DNA of 64,000 bases from Nitrososphaerota archaeon (GTDB lineage Archaea; Thermoproteota; Nitrososphaeria; Conexivisphaerales; Conexivisphaeraceae): the NCBI GenBank assembly GCA_015522695.1, contig WALT01000033.1, positions 1-64,000 of the forward strand, written 5' to 3'. A program made the translations under genes and the position numbers. Shown one piece after another: positions 24,370-33,259 of the stretch (positions within the stretch are counted from its first letter, which is position 1; every line of letters begins with the position of its first letter). The notes beneath the pieces are model-generated. The model saw nothing but the letters and a program-made list of their open reading frames with translations, was not told the origin of the DNA and ran no database searches.

Positions 24370-26034
24370 GTGTTGAGGAATAGTAGGATTTGGGCACTAA
24401 TATTAGTGGTTGCCGTTCTTATATCTTTGGCATCAGTAGCGATTTACACCAGCCCTCACTTCTCGGGTCGATATCGCTCTCTAGAGTTCTCAATACCTGA
24501 TTGTAGGGCTGTGCAGTTGGCTACGTGGTTTAGAACCGATTTCCCGCTTGCCTCTCTATCGTTCAATTTTAGCTCGATGAACAGTAGCTTAGCGCTATAT
24601 ACCCCTGAAGGAAGAATGCTCGTATACGAACCTAGCGGCTATATCTCTCTGATAGACAGGAGCTTGTTCGATGGTAATTGGCACTTTCTGACGGCTAGTT
24701 TTGGGCGATCGGTTAGTGTTTCAGTAGATGGGCTTCAGGCATACCAGGGAGAGGGACCAGGCGACTTGTGTAAACTAGCCGTAAAGCACTCCGGAGATCT
24801 ACGTTTGGGATGTCTTAAGGTTTGGGGATCTGAGGGTATGCTTCTACTCGCAAAGGGTGCATGCCCAAGAAGCTTTACAATTAAGACTAGCCCTATGCCT
24901 GGAATGCCGCTAGGTTTAGCTGATCTAGCATCCGTTTACCTACCCGGCTCGGACAGGTTTCTACTATTTGGTGGCTACACTAGGGGTGGTGGCAATCCGA
25001 CCAGTGTGGCTTTAGCGTATGATGTCAAAAGTGGTGTATGGCAATACCTTGCAAGGATGCCGCTAGCAGAGTGGGGTGGCTGCAGCTGCTACTATCCAGA
25101 CAACAGGAAAGTATATTTGCTCGGAGGGCTCAGCCTGAGGGGGAACATCTCTGGTGTCTACGAGTACGATCCATTCTTTAACTATTGGCGAGTGATACCA
25201 GGCCCCAGCATTTTCCGAGGAAGCATGTGCGCATACTCGCCTGACGATGGCAGAATACACGTGATAACAGAGAGGAACGGTAGACCGCTACATCTCGTAT
25301 TCGATCCCATTAACGCCTCTTTTTCAGAGGCACAGCCTCCACCAGTGCCAGTGAGGTGGGGCTCGCTAACCTATTACGACAGAAAGCTCTACTTAGTCAG
25401 CGGTACGAATCCGCGGACGGGTCATAAAGAGCCCCACCTAATAGTATATGACATAAGTAGCGATGAATGGGAGCTTAGGACGCCACCTCCCTTCCGCGGT
25501 CATGGCATGGTGAGAGAGTGGGGCTGGCTGGACGGGAGACTATATGTCGTTGATTTCTACGATGGCCAGAGGTTCTATGGTCGCGTGTACAGCTATAATG
25601 AATCCAGCGGTGGGTGGAGACTTGAAGGATACACGCTTTACCCAAGGGATGGTGTTGCTGGCGGCATAACTAAGGATGGATTTGTGCTTATCTTTGGGGG
25701 CAGAAACTCCAGGAGGAGCCCACGTGGACTTAGCTATGTAGAAAAGCTGGAGTTTCTAGGGACCATGTTGGTTGCCTTCTCGCCGAGCAGCAATGTATAC
25801 GGTTTTGTGGGAGACAAAATAAATATCTTGGTGCTATCGGATGGTAGGCAAGCCGACGGGCATAGCATAACAGTATACTTAGACGGCAACCCGCACTCGA
25901 AGCTAGAAGCGATTGATGGCAGAGCCTCTCTAATAGTTACGAAACCAGGAGTCTACAGGTTTAAGTGTTGCGGAGCATGGTCTAACAAGATGGTAGTAGT
26001 TCCTAATCGACGATTACAAGCTCGAGCAGGCTAG
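24370..26034 (+). CDS. Exported or membrane-anchored LamG/Kelch-repeat protein of foreign-looking composition
   Basis: 554 residues from GTG. One hydrophobic span (about 8-28) can act as signal or anchor. Residues 30-160 look like a LamG/concanavalin-type jelly roll ('FDGNWHFLTASFGRSVSVSVDG'). Residues 190-460 contain about five Kelch beta-propeller blades ('RFLLFGGYTRGGG', 'KVYLLGGLSLRGN', 'RLYVVDFYDG', 'FVLIFGGRNSRR'), and the end is an Ig-like strand set. The parts suggest binding of carbohydrate or protein at the cell surface. Codons are noticeably richer in A/T third positions than in neighbouring genes, hinting at acquisition. Neighbours on both sides are decayed. Confidence 0.75.
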   Translation: MLRNSRIWALILVVAVLISLASVAIYTSPHFSGRYRSLEFSIPDCRAVQLATWFRTDFPLASLSFNFSSMNSSLALYTPEGRMLVYEPSGYISLIDRSLFDGNWHFLTASFGRSVSVSVDGLQAYQGEGPGDLCKLAVKHSGDLRLGCLKVWGSEGMLLLAKGACPRSFTIKTSPMPGMPLGLADLASVYLPGSDRFLLFGGYTRGGGNPTSVALAYDVKSGVWQYLARMPLAEWGGCSCYYPDNRKVYLLGGLSLRGNISGVYEYDPFFNYWRVIPGPSIFRGSMCAYSPDDGRIHVITERNGRPLHLVFDPINASFSEAQPPPVPVRWGSLTYYDRKLYLVSGTNPRTGHKEPHLIVYDISSDEWELRTPPPFRGHGMVREWGWLDGRLYVVDFYDGQRFYGRVYSYNESSGGWRLEGYTLYPRDGVAGGITKDGFVLIFGGRNSRRSPRGLSYVEKLEFLGTMLVAFSPSSNVYGFVGDKINILVLSDGRQADGHSITVYLDGNPHSKLEAIDGRASLIVTKPGVYRFKCCGAWSNKMVVVPNRRLQARAG

Positions 26035-26281
26035 TCGGCCTCAGTTGGATTACCCGACCCGCCCGAGACATGTATTTCTCTATTCCCGGAGGGCCTATAG
26101 ATGCCCCTAGTGAACAAGAATTTGTAAGCAGCACCACGCCAGCTATGACAACGCCGCCGTGGACATGTCCGGCCAGCACCCTTAAGCCTGACCTTGCGTC
26201 CACAGCCGTGTTCGGGTCGTGCGCAACGACTAGCCCATCAGCGCTGGGATCTCCTCGAGTCCCTCCAGTCGAGGCCTGTTA
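26003..26281 (-). pseudogene. Remnant of a metallophosphoesterase (C-terminal part)
   Basis: The minus strand carries the end of a calcineurin-like phosphoesterase: 'LVVAHDPNT', then 'LRVLAGHVHGGVV' with the GH-x-HGG metal motif, and 'GPPGIEKYMSRAG'. The frame meets a stop at 26279-26281, and the N-terminal motifs (D-x-H, GDxxD, GNHD) are not found upstream. Other-frame debris such as 'GHITGLDWRDSR' lies between 26281 and 26400. The 3' end overlaps the Kelch gene by 32 nt. No canonical start fits except a GTG at 26203. Confidence 0.55.
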
Positions 26282-26406
26282 TATGTCCCGTGCATATGTC
26301 AGCTGTCGTATCCTGTCCCTTGACCACGAATCCGTTTACAAGATCGTGGCGGTCCGATCGGTATGGAGGGAACGATTATAACTCCTCAATTCCTCCCGGG
26401 CACGAG

Positions 26407-27990
26407 ATGAAGGTTAGCACAGTAGCCGAGATGCGTGAGATGGACTCGACTGCGGTCGAGGGATATGGCATCGATCACGAGATCCTCATGGAAAACGCAG
26501 GACATGCCGTCTACTTCGTCATACTCAAGGAGTTCGGGGTGAGGGACAGAAAGTTCGCGGTGGTGGCTGGGCTGGGCAACAACGGTGGAGATGCCCTCGT
26601 GGTGGCGAGGAAATTGTACTCGAACGGCGCTCACGTGGTGGTGTTCATAGTGGGTGATGCATCTAAGTATCGAGGACCGGCACAGAAGAACTATGAGATC
26701 GTCAAGAAATTCGGGTTGGATATCCTCACGATATCGAGCGAGGAGGATTTAGAGAGATTGATCGAGGCGCTCGGATGGTGTGACGCGGTCGTGGATGGTC
26801 TATTCGGGACGGGATTATCGAGGGAGATAACCGGAGTGTACAGGCGCATCATCGAGGAGATGAACAAATCCGGGAAGAAGGTGTTCAGCGTGGACATACC
26901 TTCTGGTGTAGGTGGCGACGATGGGCTCGTGTACGGCGTCGCCGTCAAGGCGAGCTCCACTGTAACCTTCGGGCTCCCGAAGGTGGGCAACGTATTATAT
27001 CCCGGTTATCATTACGTGGGTAAACTCTACGTTTCACATATATCCTTCCCTCCAGAACTCTACTCTAAGGGAAGCATGAAGGCTGAGATAAACACGCCGA
27101 TGAAGTTCCCTGAAAGGTTGGAATGGGGACATAAGGGGACGTTCGGCAAATTGCTCGTCGTGGCTGGTGCGAGGAACTATTACGGTGCCCCTTACTTCTC
27201 AGCCCTCTCATTCCTTAAGGCAGGAGGGGGTTACTCGAGGCTCGCAGCCCCCAGATCCATCATACCATATATAGCGGCCAAGGCCAGCGAGATCGTGTAC
27301 ATACCGTTGGATGAGACGCCCAACGGTACGCTCGCGAAGGCGAACGAGGATAGGATAATCAACCTGATAGAGGAATATGGGATAGATATCGCGATAATGG
27401 GACCTGGCGTCTCGCTGGATGGGGAGACACAGGGGTTGGTCAGGAGCCTTACACCCAAGATAGATGTGCCTTTGGTGGTAGACGGCGATGGACTAACGGC
27501 GATCTCATCGGATCTAGAGTCGGTGAAGTCCAGGAACAAGCCCACAGTGCTCACACCACACCCGGTCGAGATGTCCAGGCTCATCGGCAGGAGCGTCAGG
27601 GAGATAGATGCGAAGAAGGTCGAGGTGGCCAGGGAGGCAGCTGAATCCCTGAATTCCTACATAGTTCTGAAGGGTGCACACAGCCTGGTAGCATATCCAA
27701 ATGGCGATATTTATGTGAACACGAGCGGGAACAGTGGGATGGCCACGGCTGGCTCGGGCGATGTTCTAACGGGCACGATAGCCGCGATGTATGGACTGGG
27801 TCTGGAAATCGGCGGTGCTGTCAGGATGGGCGTGTTCGTACACGGCTTAGCCGGCGACATCGCTGCCACGTCGAAGGGTGAGGATGGGATAACGTCGGAG
27901 GACGTGCTCCAATGGCTCCCGATGGCGATGAAGGCCCTGAGGGAGAGGTTCGATGATATTTCATCGAGATATCTACCTGAGGTGATCTAG
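26407..27990 (+). CDS. nnr: Bifunctional NAD(P)H-hydrate epimerase/ADP-dependent dehydratase
   Basis: 527 residues from ATG at 26407. The frame is open further upstream, but that part is not family-like. The YjeF_N epimerase domain (about 1-215) has 'LMENAGHAVYFVIL', 'VVAGLGNNGGDALVVARKL' and 'VVDGLFGTGLSREITG'. The C-terminal ribokinase-like dehydratase domain (about 225-510) has 'GTFGKLLVVAGARNYYGAPY', 'VLTPHPVEMSRL' and 'GMATAGSGDVLTGTIAAM'. It repairs NADHX and NADPHX formed by heat or enzymes, important in thermophiles. The following alcohol dehydrogenase gene starts 1 nt after its stop. Confidence 0.93.
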   Translation: MKVSTVAEMREMDSTAVEGYGIDHEILMENAGHAVYFVILKEFGVRDRKFAVVAGLGNNGGDALVVARKLYSNGAHVVVFIVGDASKYRGPAQKNYEIVKKFGLDILTISSEEDLERLIEALGWCDAVVDGLFGTGLSREITGVYRRIIEEMNKSGKKVFSVDIPSGVGGDDGLVYGVAVKASSTVTFGLPKVGNVLYPGYHYVGKLYVSHISFPPELYSKGSMKAEINTPMKFPERLEWGHKGTFGKLLVVAGARNYYGAPYFSALSFLKAGGGYSRLAAPRSIIPYIAAKASEIVYIPLDETPNGTLAKANEDRIINLIEEYGIDIAIMGPGVSLDGETQGLVRSLTPKIDVPLVVDGDGLTAISSDLESVKSRNKPTVLTPHPVEMSRLIGRSVREIDAKKVEVAREAAESLNSYIVLKGAHSLVAYPNGDIYVNTSGNSGMATAGSGDVLTGTIAAMYGLGLEIGGAVRMGVFVHGLAGDIAATSKGEDGITSEDVLQWLPMAMKALRERFDDISSRYLPEVI

Positions 27991-27991
27991 G

Positions 27992-28999
27992 GTGAAGGCC
28001 TGGATCCTGGAGGGACAGGCCAAGATAGAGGAGAGGCCGCTGAGGATCGTCGACGATTACCCGACGCCAATGCCCATGGACGATCAGATAAGGATCAAGA
28101 TAATGGCCACGGGGATATGTAGGACCGACCTTCATATAGCTGAGGGCGACCTCCCATTACATAAGAGGCCGCTGATACTGGGTCATGAGATAGCCGGTGT
28201 CGTGGACGAGGTCGGGGACGACGTCACCACGTTTAAGGTCGGTGACAGGGCAGGACTCACATGGCTCTATAAGGCATGTGGCAGCTGCCGTTATTGCATC
28301 ACCGGTCAGGAGAACTATTGTCCCCATATAATGAGGACGGGTTGGGACGTGGATGGAGGGTTCGCCGAGTATGTCGTGGCACATGAGGCATATGCGCTCC
28401 CGCTTAATGGGGTACCGTTGGGTTTCGACGACCTAGCACCGCTGATGTGCCCAGGGGTGGCAGCATATCTAGCGTTCGAGCTCGCCTCCTTGAAGCCTGG
28501 TGATAAGATGGGGATAGTGGGGTTCGGTCCTACCGCTTATTATCTGGTCAAGATAGCCGAGGGCTTAGGTATAGATGTGTACGTCAGCACGAGGTCCAAG
28601 GGACATAGGGAGATCGCCGAGATGATCGGGGCGACATGGGTCGGCAACATCCTACAGGAGGGACCTCCTTCACCCCTCGACAGCATAATATGGTTCCCTC
28701 CGGTTGGCGAAGCCCTGGAGAAGGCGCTCAAGGCCTTGGCCCCGGCTGGGATCTTAGTTCTTGCACAGATAGCCTCCACGCCCATAACGATAATGGACTA
28801 TGGCAGCATATGGGGCAAGACGATAAAGACCGTTTACAACGTCAAGAGGAGCACATCCCGCGCGATGGTCGAGCTGGCTAAGAAGGTGGATATGAGCATA
28901 GAGAAGCGTATATTCCGATTCGAGGAACTCCAGGATGCCATGATGATGAGTAAGAGGGGCGAGATGGAGGAGCTTGTGGGCGTGTTGAGGATTGGATGA
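27992..28999 (+). CDS. Zinc-dependent alcohol dehydrogenase (MDR superfamily)
   Basis: 335 residues from GTG. Catalytic zinc ligands are Cys in 'GICRTDLHIAEG' (about 43), His in 'LGHEIAG' and Cys in 'APLMCPGVAAY'. The structural zinc site is the CX2CX2CX7C of 'ACGSCRYCITGQENYC'. The nucleotide fold starts at 'MGIVGFGPTAYYLVKIA', where the usual GxGxxG reads GFGPTA. It oxidises alcohols or reduces aldehydes with NAD(P). It is probably co-transcribed with nnr. It is slightly shorter than the 340-360 residues typical of the family. Substrate unknown. Confidence 0.87.
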   Translation: MKAWILEGQAKIEERPLRIVDDYPTPMPMDDQIRIKIMATGICRTDLHIAEGDLPLHKRPLILGHEIAGVVDEVGDDVTTFKVGDRAGLTWLYKACGSCRYCITGQENYCPHIMRTGWDVDGGFAEYVVAHEAYALPLNGVPLGFDDLAPLMCPGVAAYLAFELASLKPGDKMGIVGFGPTAYYLVKIAEGLGIDVYVSTRSKGHREIAEMIGATWVGNILQEGPPSPLDSIIWFPPVGEALEKALKALAPAGILVLAQIASTPITIMDYGSIWGKTIKTVYNVKRSTSRAMVELAKKVDMSIEKRIFRFEELQDAMMMSKRGEMEELVGVLRIG

Positions 29000-29036
29000 T
29001 GGCCCGACCCATCCCCGTTAAACTCGGTGAGCCCAG

Positions 29037-29228
29037 CTATCCAACGGCGTTCTTCAGGAAGGTGTCGGTTACCCTCCACTCCCTGGAACCCGTGGGGAAG
29101 GCCATCCCGGATCTCCGATGCAGAGCTTCCCTCAGATATCCTCGAATTTCGATCCCACAATCAAGGATAAAACCGCACATCAAGCCCATCGACGCTTCCA
29201 TATCCCCGATCGGCATCCCATTGCACAT
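29037..29228 (-). CDS. Doubtful small ORF in the gap between ADH and the BASS transporter
   Basis: The 324-nt gap 29000-29323 contains this 63-codon minus frame. The product looks moderately protein-like ('MPIGDMEASMGLMCGFILDCGIEIRGYLREALHRR') and the frame stays open to about 29288 with no better start. No family is recognised, no Shine-Dalgarno is clear, and the opposite strand is open too. It may be a relic. I see nothing else in the gap. Confidence 0.2.
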   Translation of the reverse strand: MCNGMPIGDMEASMGLMCGFILDCGIEIRGYLREALHRRSGMAFPTGSREWRVTDTFLKNAVG

Positions 29229-29323
29229 TTCCCGGGCTTTACTGCATGCCTCCGAAACCCGGGTGATAAACGACCGATCCGCAGAGCTTTAGTGTCATCT
29301 AGTTCGGGGGATTCCAGCGCATC

Positions 29324-30304
29324 TTGTCTGACGGTCTAAAGAGAGCTCTACTAGAACTTAAGGATAGGCTTTACATCTACGTTGCGGCTGATTTTCTGCT
29401 GGCGCTTCTCGCCGGCCACGTCCTCGACTTCGAGGATATAAGCATGAGGATTGTAGGGGCGGTATCCGTCTTCATAATGCTGTACCCAATGCTCACGGGA
29501 ATGGAGGTAGAGAGGATAAAGAGCGCCGGCAGGAACTTCCGGTTGATAATATCAACATTGGCCTTCGCCTATCTCGCCGCGTCCGCCGTCGCCTACACGA
29601 TATCGAGGGCCATGCTGGGCGGCTATCCAGATATCGCCTTCGCCTTGGTGATGGTTGGAGCCATACCATGTTCGAACATGTTGATAGGCTGGTCTGGGAT
29701 CGCCGATGCCAGCGTCGAGGACGCCCTCGTGATAGCCGTGCTAGGCCTGCTGACGATACCGTTCATCTCCCCATTATTGTTGGAGCTCAGCGGTGGAGGT
29801 TATGTGCGGTTTAAGCTGGAAGCACTGTTGTTCATCCTGCTGACATATATCTTCGTGCCTTTAATTGCTGGATTTCTGACCAGGAGTGCTATAATCAAGA
29901 AGAGAGGAAGGCGCTACTTCATGGATGTGAGGAGGCTCTTCCCAGGCATCTCCGCCACTGGGGTGTTATTGATAGTATTCTTTTCCGTCGCCAAGGTTTC
30001 TAAGCTCGTGATGGCAAACCCGATCATCTTCATGATGGTAATAGCTGGCTTGATCTCCTACTATATCGTCCAGACGGTCCTCTCAACATTGGCGGCCAAG
30101 CTTCTAGGGTTCAGATATGAGCATGGCCTGGTGCTGATACTGGGATCTACGGCGAGCTCCCAGGCGATCTCGCTCAGCGTGGCGGCCACGATGTTCAGCG
30201 CCCTGACCGTCTTCGCCCTTTCGTTTAAGCCGATCCTTCAGGTGTCCTACATCCTATTCCTGATCTACGGGTTAGGCCCGTGGTTGAGGAAGTTCCTAAG
30301 CTGA
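29324..30304 (+). CDS. Bile acid:sodium symporter/ACR3 (BASS) family transporter
   Basis: 326 residues from TTG, with ten hydrophobic spans. Motifs fit the BASS/ACR3 superfamily: 'IMLYPMLTGMEVERI' in the first repeat, then 'VGAIPCSNMLIGWSGIADASVEDALVIAVLG', where Cys is in the position of the arsenite-binding Cys of ACR3, and 'GSTASSQAISLSVAA' near the end. It may export arsenite or carry an organic anion with Na+. No arsenic regulator or reductase is adjacent, so the substrate is open. Confidence 0.78.
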   Translation: MSDGLKRALLELKDRLYIYVAADFLLALLAGHVLDFEDISMRIVGAVSVFIMLYPMLTGMEVERIKSAGRNFRLIISTLAFAYLAASAVAYTISRAMLGGYPDIAFALVMVGAIPCSNMLIGWSGIADASVEDALVIAVLGLLTIPFISPLLLELSGGGYVRFKLEALLFILLTYIFVPLIAGFLTRSAIIKKRGRRYFMDVRRLFPGISATGVLLIVFFSVAKVSKLVMANPIIFMMVIAGLISYYIVQTVLSTLAAKLLGFRYEHGLVLILGSTASSQAISLSVAATMFSALTVFALSFKPILQVSYILFLIYGLGPWLRKFLS

Positions 30305-30344
30305 CGGTTCTCCCCCAAGTTTAAGCGATTTTCGTGATGCTCGA

Positions 30345-30608
30345 TCACCTTGAGGGATTCCCCCGTTCCATCCAGCTCACTGGGTCGGACTTCACCTGGG
30401 GAACCGCGTTTCGTTTTAGCTCACATCTCGACTTGAACGATTTGAGGATGGCTACGACATCTCCATCAAACGTCGTTCCATAGCTGTTGCATTTCATCAA
30501 CCTCTGCCCATTTGAGTTTAGTTTAGACCACATATCGGATGGAAGCTTAAAGATTTGTGGATTAACGCGGTCGACACTTGAATAATTCCATCCAGCATTA
30601 TACCTCAT
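30345..30608 (-). pseudogene. Degraded TnpB (IS605 OrfB-type) C-terminal fragment
   Basis: The 87 codons end like the C-terminal zinc-ribbon/RuvC III part of TnpB: 'NGQRLMKCNSYGTTFDGDVVAILKSF', which aligns by eye with the CPxCG..xDRDVVAVLN consensus, and a tail 'SWMERGNPSR'. Only one of the expected four zinc Cys survives; 'CNSYG' has lost its second Cys and the first CxxC is gone, and RDVVA has become GDVVA. There is no N-terminal RuvC I/II part. The element is dead. It is flanked on its upstream side by a hairpin at 30632-30660. Confidence 0.6.
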
Positions 30609-30631
30609 GAAGAGCTGTGATCCACTCCACG

Positions 30632-30660
30632 ACTGAGGTCGGGGGCTTCATTCCCCTCAG
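30632..30660. mobile_element. IS200/IS605-like hairpin beside the TnpB fragment
   Basis: CTGAGGTCGGGGG and ATTCCCCTCAG pair around the loop CTTC, a structure of the kind found at ends of archaeal IS605-family elements ('CCCCGAC..CAG' type). The TnpB fragment lies just downstream on the minus strand, consistent with remains of one element. The rest of the gap (30661-30936) shows no gene. Confidence 0.4.
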
Positions 30661-30936
30661 CCAGGGCTCCTTATGGAGCACCGACCCAGAGACCCGGGCA
30701 TCACGACATGTCCAGGGCTTGCTCACTACCGCAGCAGCCCCAGCCTGCAGGATATACCAACGGGCTCGTCGATGGGAATATTAAAAATGGGGAATACGAA
30801 TTTAATGATGGTCCATCCCATGGTTCAAACCGAGCTTTCTAGTCGAAATTATGTAATCTCTTGAAGTTCCATCCGTTTAACCCTGAAATCCCCACTCGCA
30901 GCTGAGATGAAAAATTCCAGCACGTCACATCGCCGA

Positions 30937-31842
30937 TCAACTCCATCGGCCCGAACAGGACCTAATTACGAGCTCCCGAGAGAGCCTAATCGAGAGCCGT
31001 CGATCCAAGGCCCTGGAGAATATGTTCTCGGCCTCGACCTTCGCTGCATCGACATGGAGCTTCCTCGGGGCCCATCCTATCAACCAGATCACGGTATCTA
31101 TATGGAGCGATGGGATACCAGAGATTTCGGACACGAGCTTCCACGCTCGCCTTACAAGATCTGGCCTCGACATCATCCCCTTGACGGGATCGCCCGATAC
31201 CTCCATGAGGCCGGATGAATAGGAGATACACGATACCCTCACATCGACCGGTATCGGGATCTCCGGGGGAAGGGCCCTCCTATCACCTGTGGCCCCTCTG
31301 AGGGCATAGTAGGCCATCTTCAACGAGAGGACTATCGTCTTATCGTACGGCCTCTGTCCCAGGGCTGATGCTATTGATGACAGGAGGATCTCGTATCCCT
31401 CGAATATCGTCTCCATAGGATGAAGCGCCAAAGTCTCCAACGACGCGGAGGCCGATAGGGCCCTCCTGAGCCTGGAGATCTTTTGGGCCCTCTGGATGAT
31501 CACCCCCTTATAGTCCTCGAGAAAGCCCACGACATCGAACGCGGCCTCCCTCACGCTCCCAGGAGGCCTGCCGGCCCTCTTGGACGAGATGTATTCTGAG
31601 AACTCGGACCACCATTTCTCCCCTCGGACCGTGAGCCTATAGCTGACCAACGCGTTCAGAAGGGCATAGAGGGAGGCCCAGCCTGAGCTTTTGAGCGACC
31701 TTGCCATCGATGACAGGACCCTCAACTGGGGATCCGCCACGTCCTCCAATCGGAGTATGCCCTCCACTCCAACTTCCCCTAGAACTCGAGCTATCGCCCT
31801 CATCCTCTCCTCGTTCATGGTCGACAATGTGTCCCTAAACAT
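30937..31842 (-). CDS. Archaeal 8-oxoguanine DNA glycosylase (AGOG, N-glycosylase/DNA lyase)
   Basis: 301 residues. The helix-hairpin-helix-like AGOG core is recognisable: 'ALVSYRLTVRGEKWWSEFSEYI', 'IIQRAQKISRLRR', the lysine-bearing helix 'DKTIVLSLKMAYYALRG', 'PPEIPIPVDVRV' and 'IPSLHIDTVIWLIGW' with the catalytic-type Asp. It excises 8-oxoguanine and nicks the backbone in base excision repair. An N-terminal extension of about 30 residues precedes the domain. It is convergent with the decayed transposon region; a divergent HAD gene lies upstream. Confidence 0.85.
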   Translation of the reverse strand: MFRDTLSTMNEERMRAIARVLGEVGVEGILRLEDVADPQLRVLSSMARSLKSSGWASLYALLNALVSYRLTVRGEKWWSEFSEYISSKRAGRPPGSVREAAFDVVGFLEDYKGVIIQRAQKISRLRRALSASASLETLALHPMETIFEGYEILLSSIASALGQRPYDKTIVLSLKMAYYALRGATGDRRALPPEIPIPVDVRVSCISYSSGLMEVSGDPVKGMMSRPDLVRRAWKLVSEISGIPSLHIDTVIWLIGWAPRKLHVDAAKVEAENIFSRALDRRLSIRLSRELVIRSCSGRWS

Positions 31843-31964
31843 CTTGGACGTTTACGTAGCGTCCCTAAATTTCTTTCCGATCCATCACCGCGGCATTGAC
31901 AAAAAAATCTCGGCATATTGCCGAAGGGGGCAAAAGATGAGCGCGCTGATATCATCTCGTCTTG

Positions 31965-32858
31965 ATGAGGGCTTTAAGCATACTGGAGCTCAGGGAGGAG
32001 GGACTGGTCGTGGCCAAGAGGGAGAAACCCCCCGAGGACTGGAGGAGGATAACTGTCTTCGACTTGGACGGTGTCCTGGTGGATCCATCGGAAAGGCTCA
32101 GGAGGGCGCTCGAGATGGCTGGCCTCCAGCCGCCCGTGGACGATCTGCCAGATGATGAAGGGATCAGAACCAGGTTCTTCAGGGAGCTCTTCTCCCCAGA
32201 GACGCTAAAACTGGACAAACCGATAGAGGAGGCCCTCAAGATGCTCGAGTACAGAATGGAGGATGGAAGTTATCTAGCTGTAGTCTCAGGCAGACCGGAG
32301 AGCTTGATAGAGGCTTCAGCGAAGGTCCTCGACAACCTGGGGATAGGGTGGCATATGCTCATCCACAGGGCTAGGGGAAATGATAAGCTAGAGGGATTAT
32401 TGAAGGCACATGCGTTCAAGACGCTCCTTCCAAGGGCACGTGAATACCATGACGATAGATTGGAGAATCTGGTGCTGGCAGATAGTGCGAGCCTTATCGC
32501 TAGGCTCTTCAGACATACGGACAACTTCTGGTACAACGTCCCAGGTAGGGCGCTGCAAGTCGAGTGGTCGGACGGGAGAAGGATGGTCGATTCGACGGAG
32601 CTCGCTGTACAACCCCAGATCATCGGCTATCCAGCCAGGATCTCATGGATGAGTTTCAATACGATCGTAGATGACCCAGGGAAGGCAGCCAGGCTCGCCT
32701 CGAAGATAACTGTGCTCAGGGGGATATTCAGGAGGCATTCACCCAGGGCACTCCATGCGAGACCATCGAGCGTCGTGACCATGTGGACCAGAGGCGCCAG
32801 GTGGAGGATCCCCGTGGACGTCCTCTCGATCGCTAGAACCTTGGATCTGAGGATATGA
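31965..32858 (+). CDS. HAD-like hydrolase with extra C-terminal domain
   Basis: 297 residues from ATG at 31965 (TTG at 31962 precedes it). The HAD motif I is 'ITVFDLDGVLVDPSERL' at about residues 29-45, motif II 'LAVVSGRPESLIEAS', and 'NLVLADSASLIARLF' fits motif IV poorly. The C-terminal 100 residues, with 'ISWMSFNTIVDDPGKAARLASK', are not part of a usual HAD fold and I do not recognise them. Phosphatase activity is likely; the substrate is unknown. It is divergent from AGOG, with 122 nt between. Confidence 0.7.
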   Translation: MRALSILELREEGLVVAKREKPPEDWRRITVFDLDGVLVDPSERLRRALEMAGLQPPVDDLPDDEGIRTRFFRELFSPETLKLDKPIEEALKMLEYRMEDGSYLAVVSGRPESLIEASAKVLDNLGIGWHMLIHRARGNDKLEGLLKAHAFKTLLPRAREYHDDRLENLVLADSASLIARLFRHTDNFWYNVPGRALQVEWSDGRRMVDSTELAVQPQIIGYPARISWMSFNTIVDDPGKAARLASKITVLRGIFRRHSPRALHARPSSVVTMWTRGARWRIPVDVLSIARTLDLRI

Positions 32859-33259
32859 CATACGGGCTACCGAGGACGCATCTAGACCGGTGACGATAGC
32901 GCCGTTTGATAGGTCCACAAGCATGAAACGATATTCTTCCAAAGGAACCCTCCTTCAGACTTCTGAAGAACGAAGACTATCAAGGAAGGAGGTCGCCGAT
33001 GCCCTGGATCGATGATGACCGTCGATCTGGATGTGATGGACATGTACCTGTAGCTCGAGCCCATCTACTACAACCTCGAAAGTAGATATCAACCACGCTT
33101 TGCGTCCACTTCCTCTCTTCGAACCTTCGAACTGATCCATACTTCTCAGCTCAGCACAGCCCCCTCTATCCACAACGGTCAGCCACCGACTTCACCTCCA
33201 GTCGATCCAGGATGGAGGGGATAATTCGAGCCTTGGAGGGCTCCCAGTAAAGGGATCGC
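32859..33259. other. Gene-free gap with possible decayed coding sequence
   Basis: About 400 nt between convergent genes. On the minus strand, fragments in different frames look weakly protein-like ('STFEVVVDGLELQVHVHHIQ' near 33050-33090 and 'EEYRFMLVDLSNGAIVTGLD' near 32880-32940), which could be a frameshifted small gene. No family recognised, and no RNA gene or repeat seen. Confidence 0.25.

Noticed and set aside
26194-26406. N-terminal extension of the NAD(P)H-hydrate repair gene
   Set aside because: The extra 71 codons have no YjeF_N similarity and overlap the phosphoesterase remnant; the ATG at 26407 starts exactly at the domain.
28834-29160. 108-codon minus frame across the end of the alcohol dehydrogenase
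   Set aside because: Antisense shadow; composition is Ser/Arg-rich and it overlaps a clear gene.
30760-30936. Possible CRISPR-like or RNA gene in the gap after the TnpB fragment
   Set aside because: No repeated units and no recognisable RNA fold or promoter; only AT-rich unique sequence.
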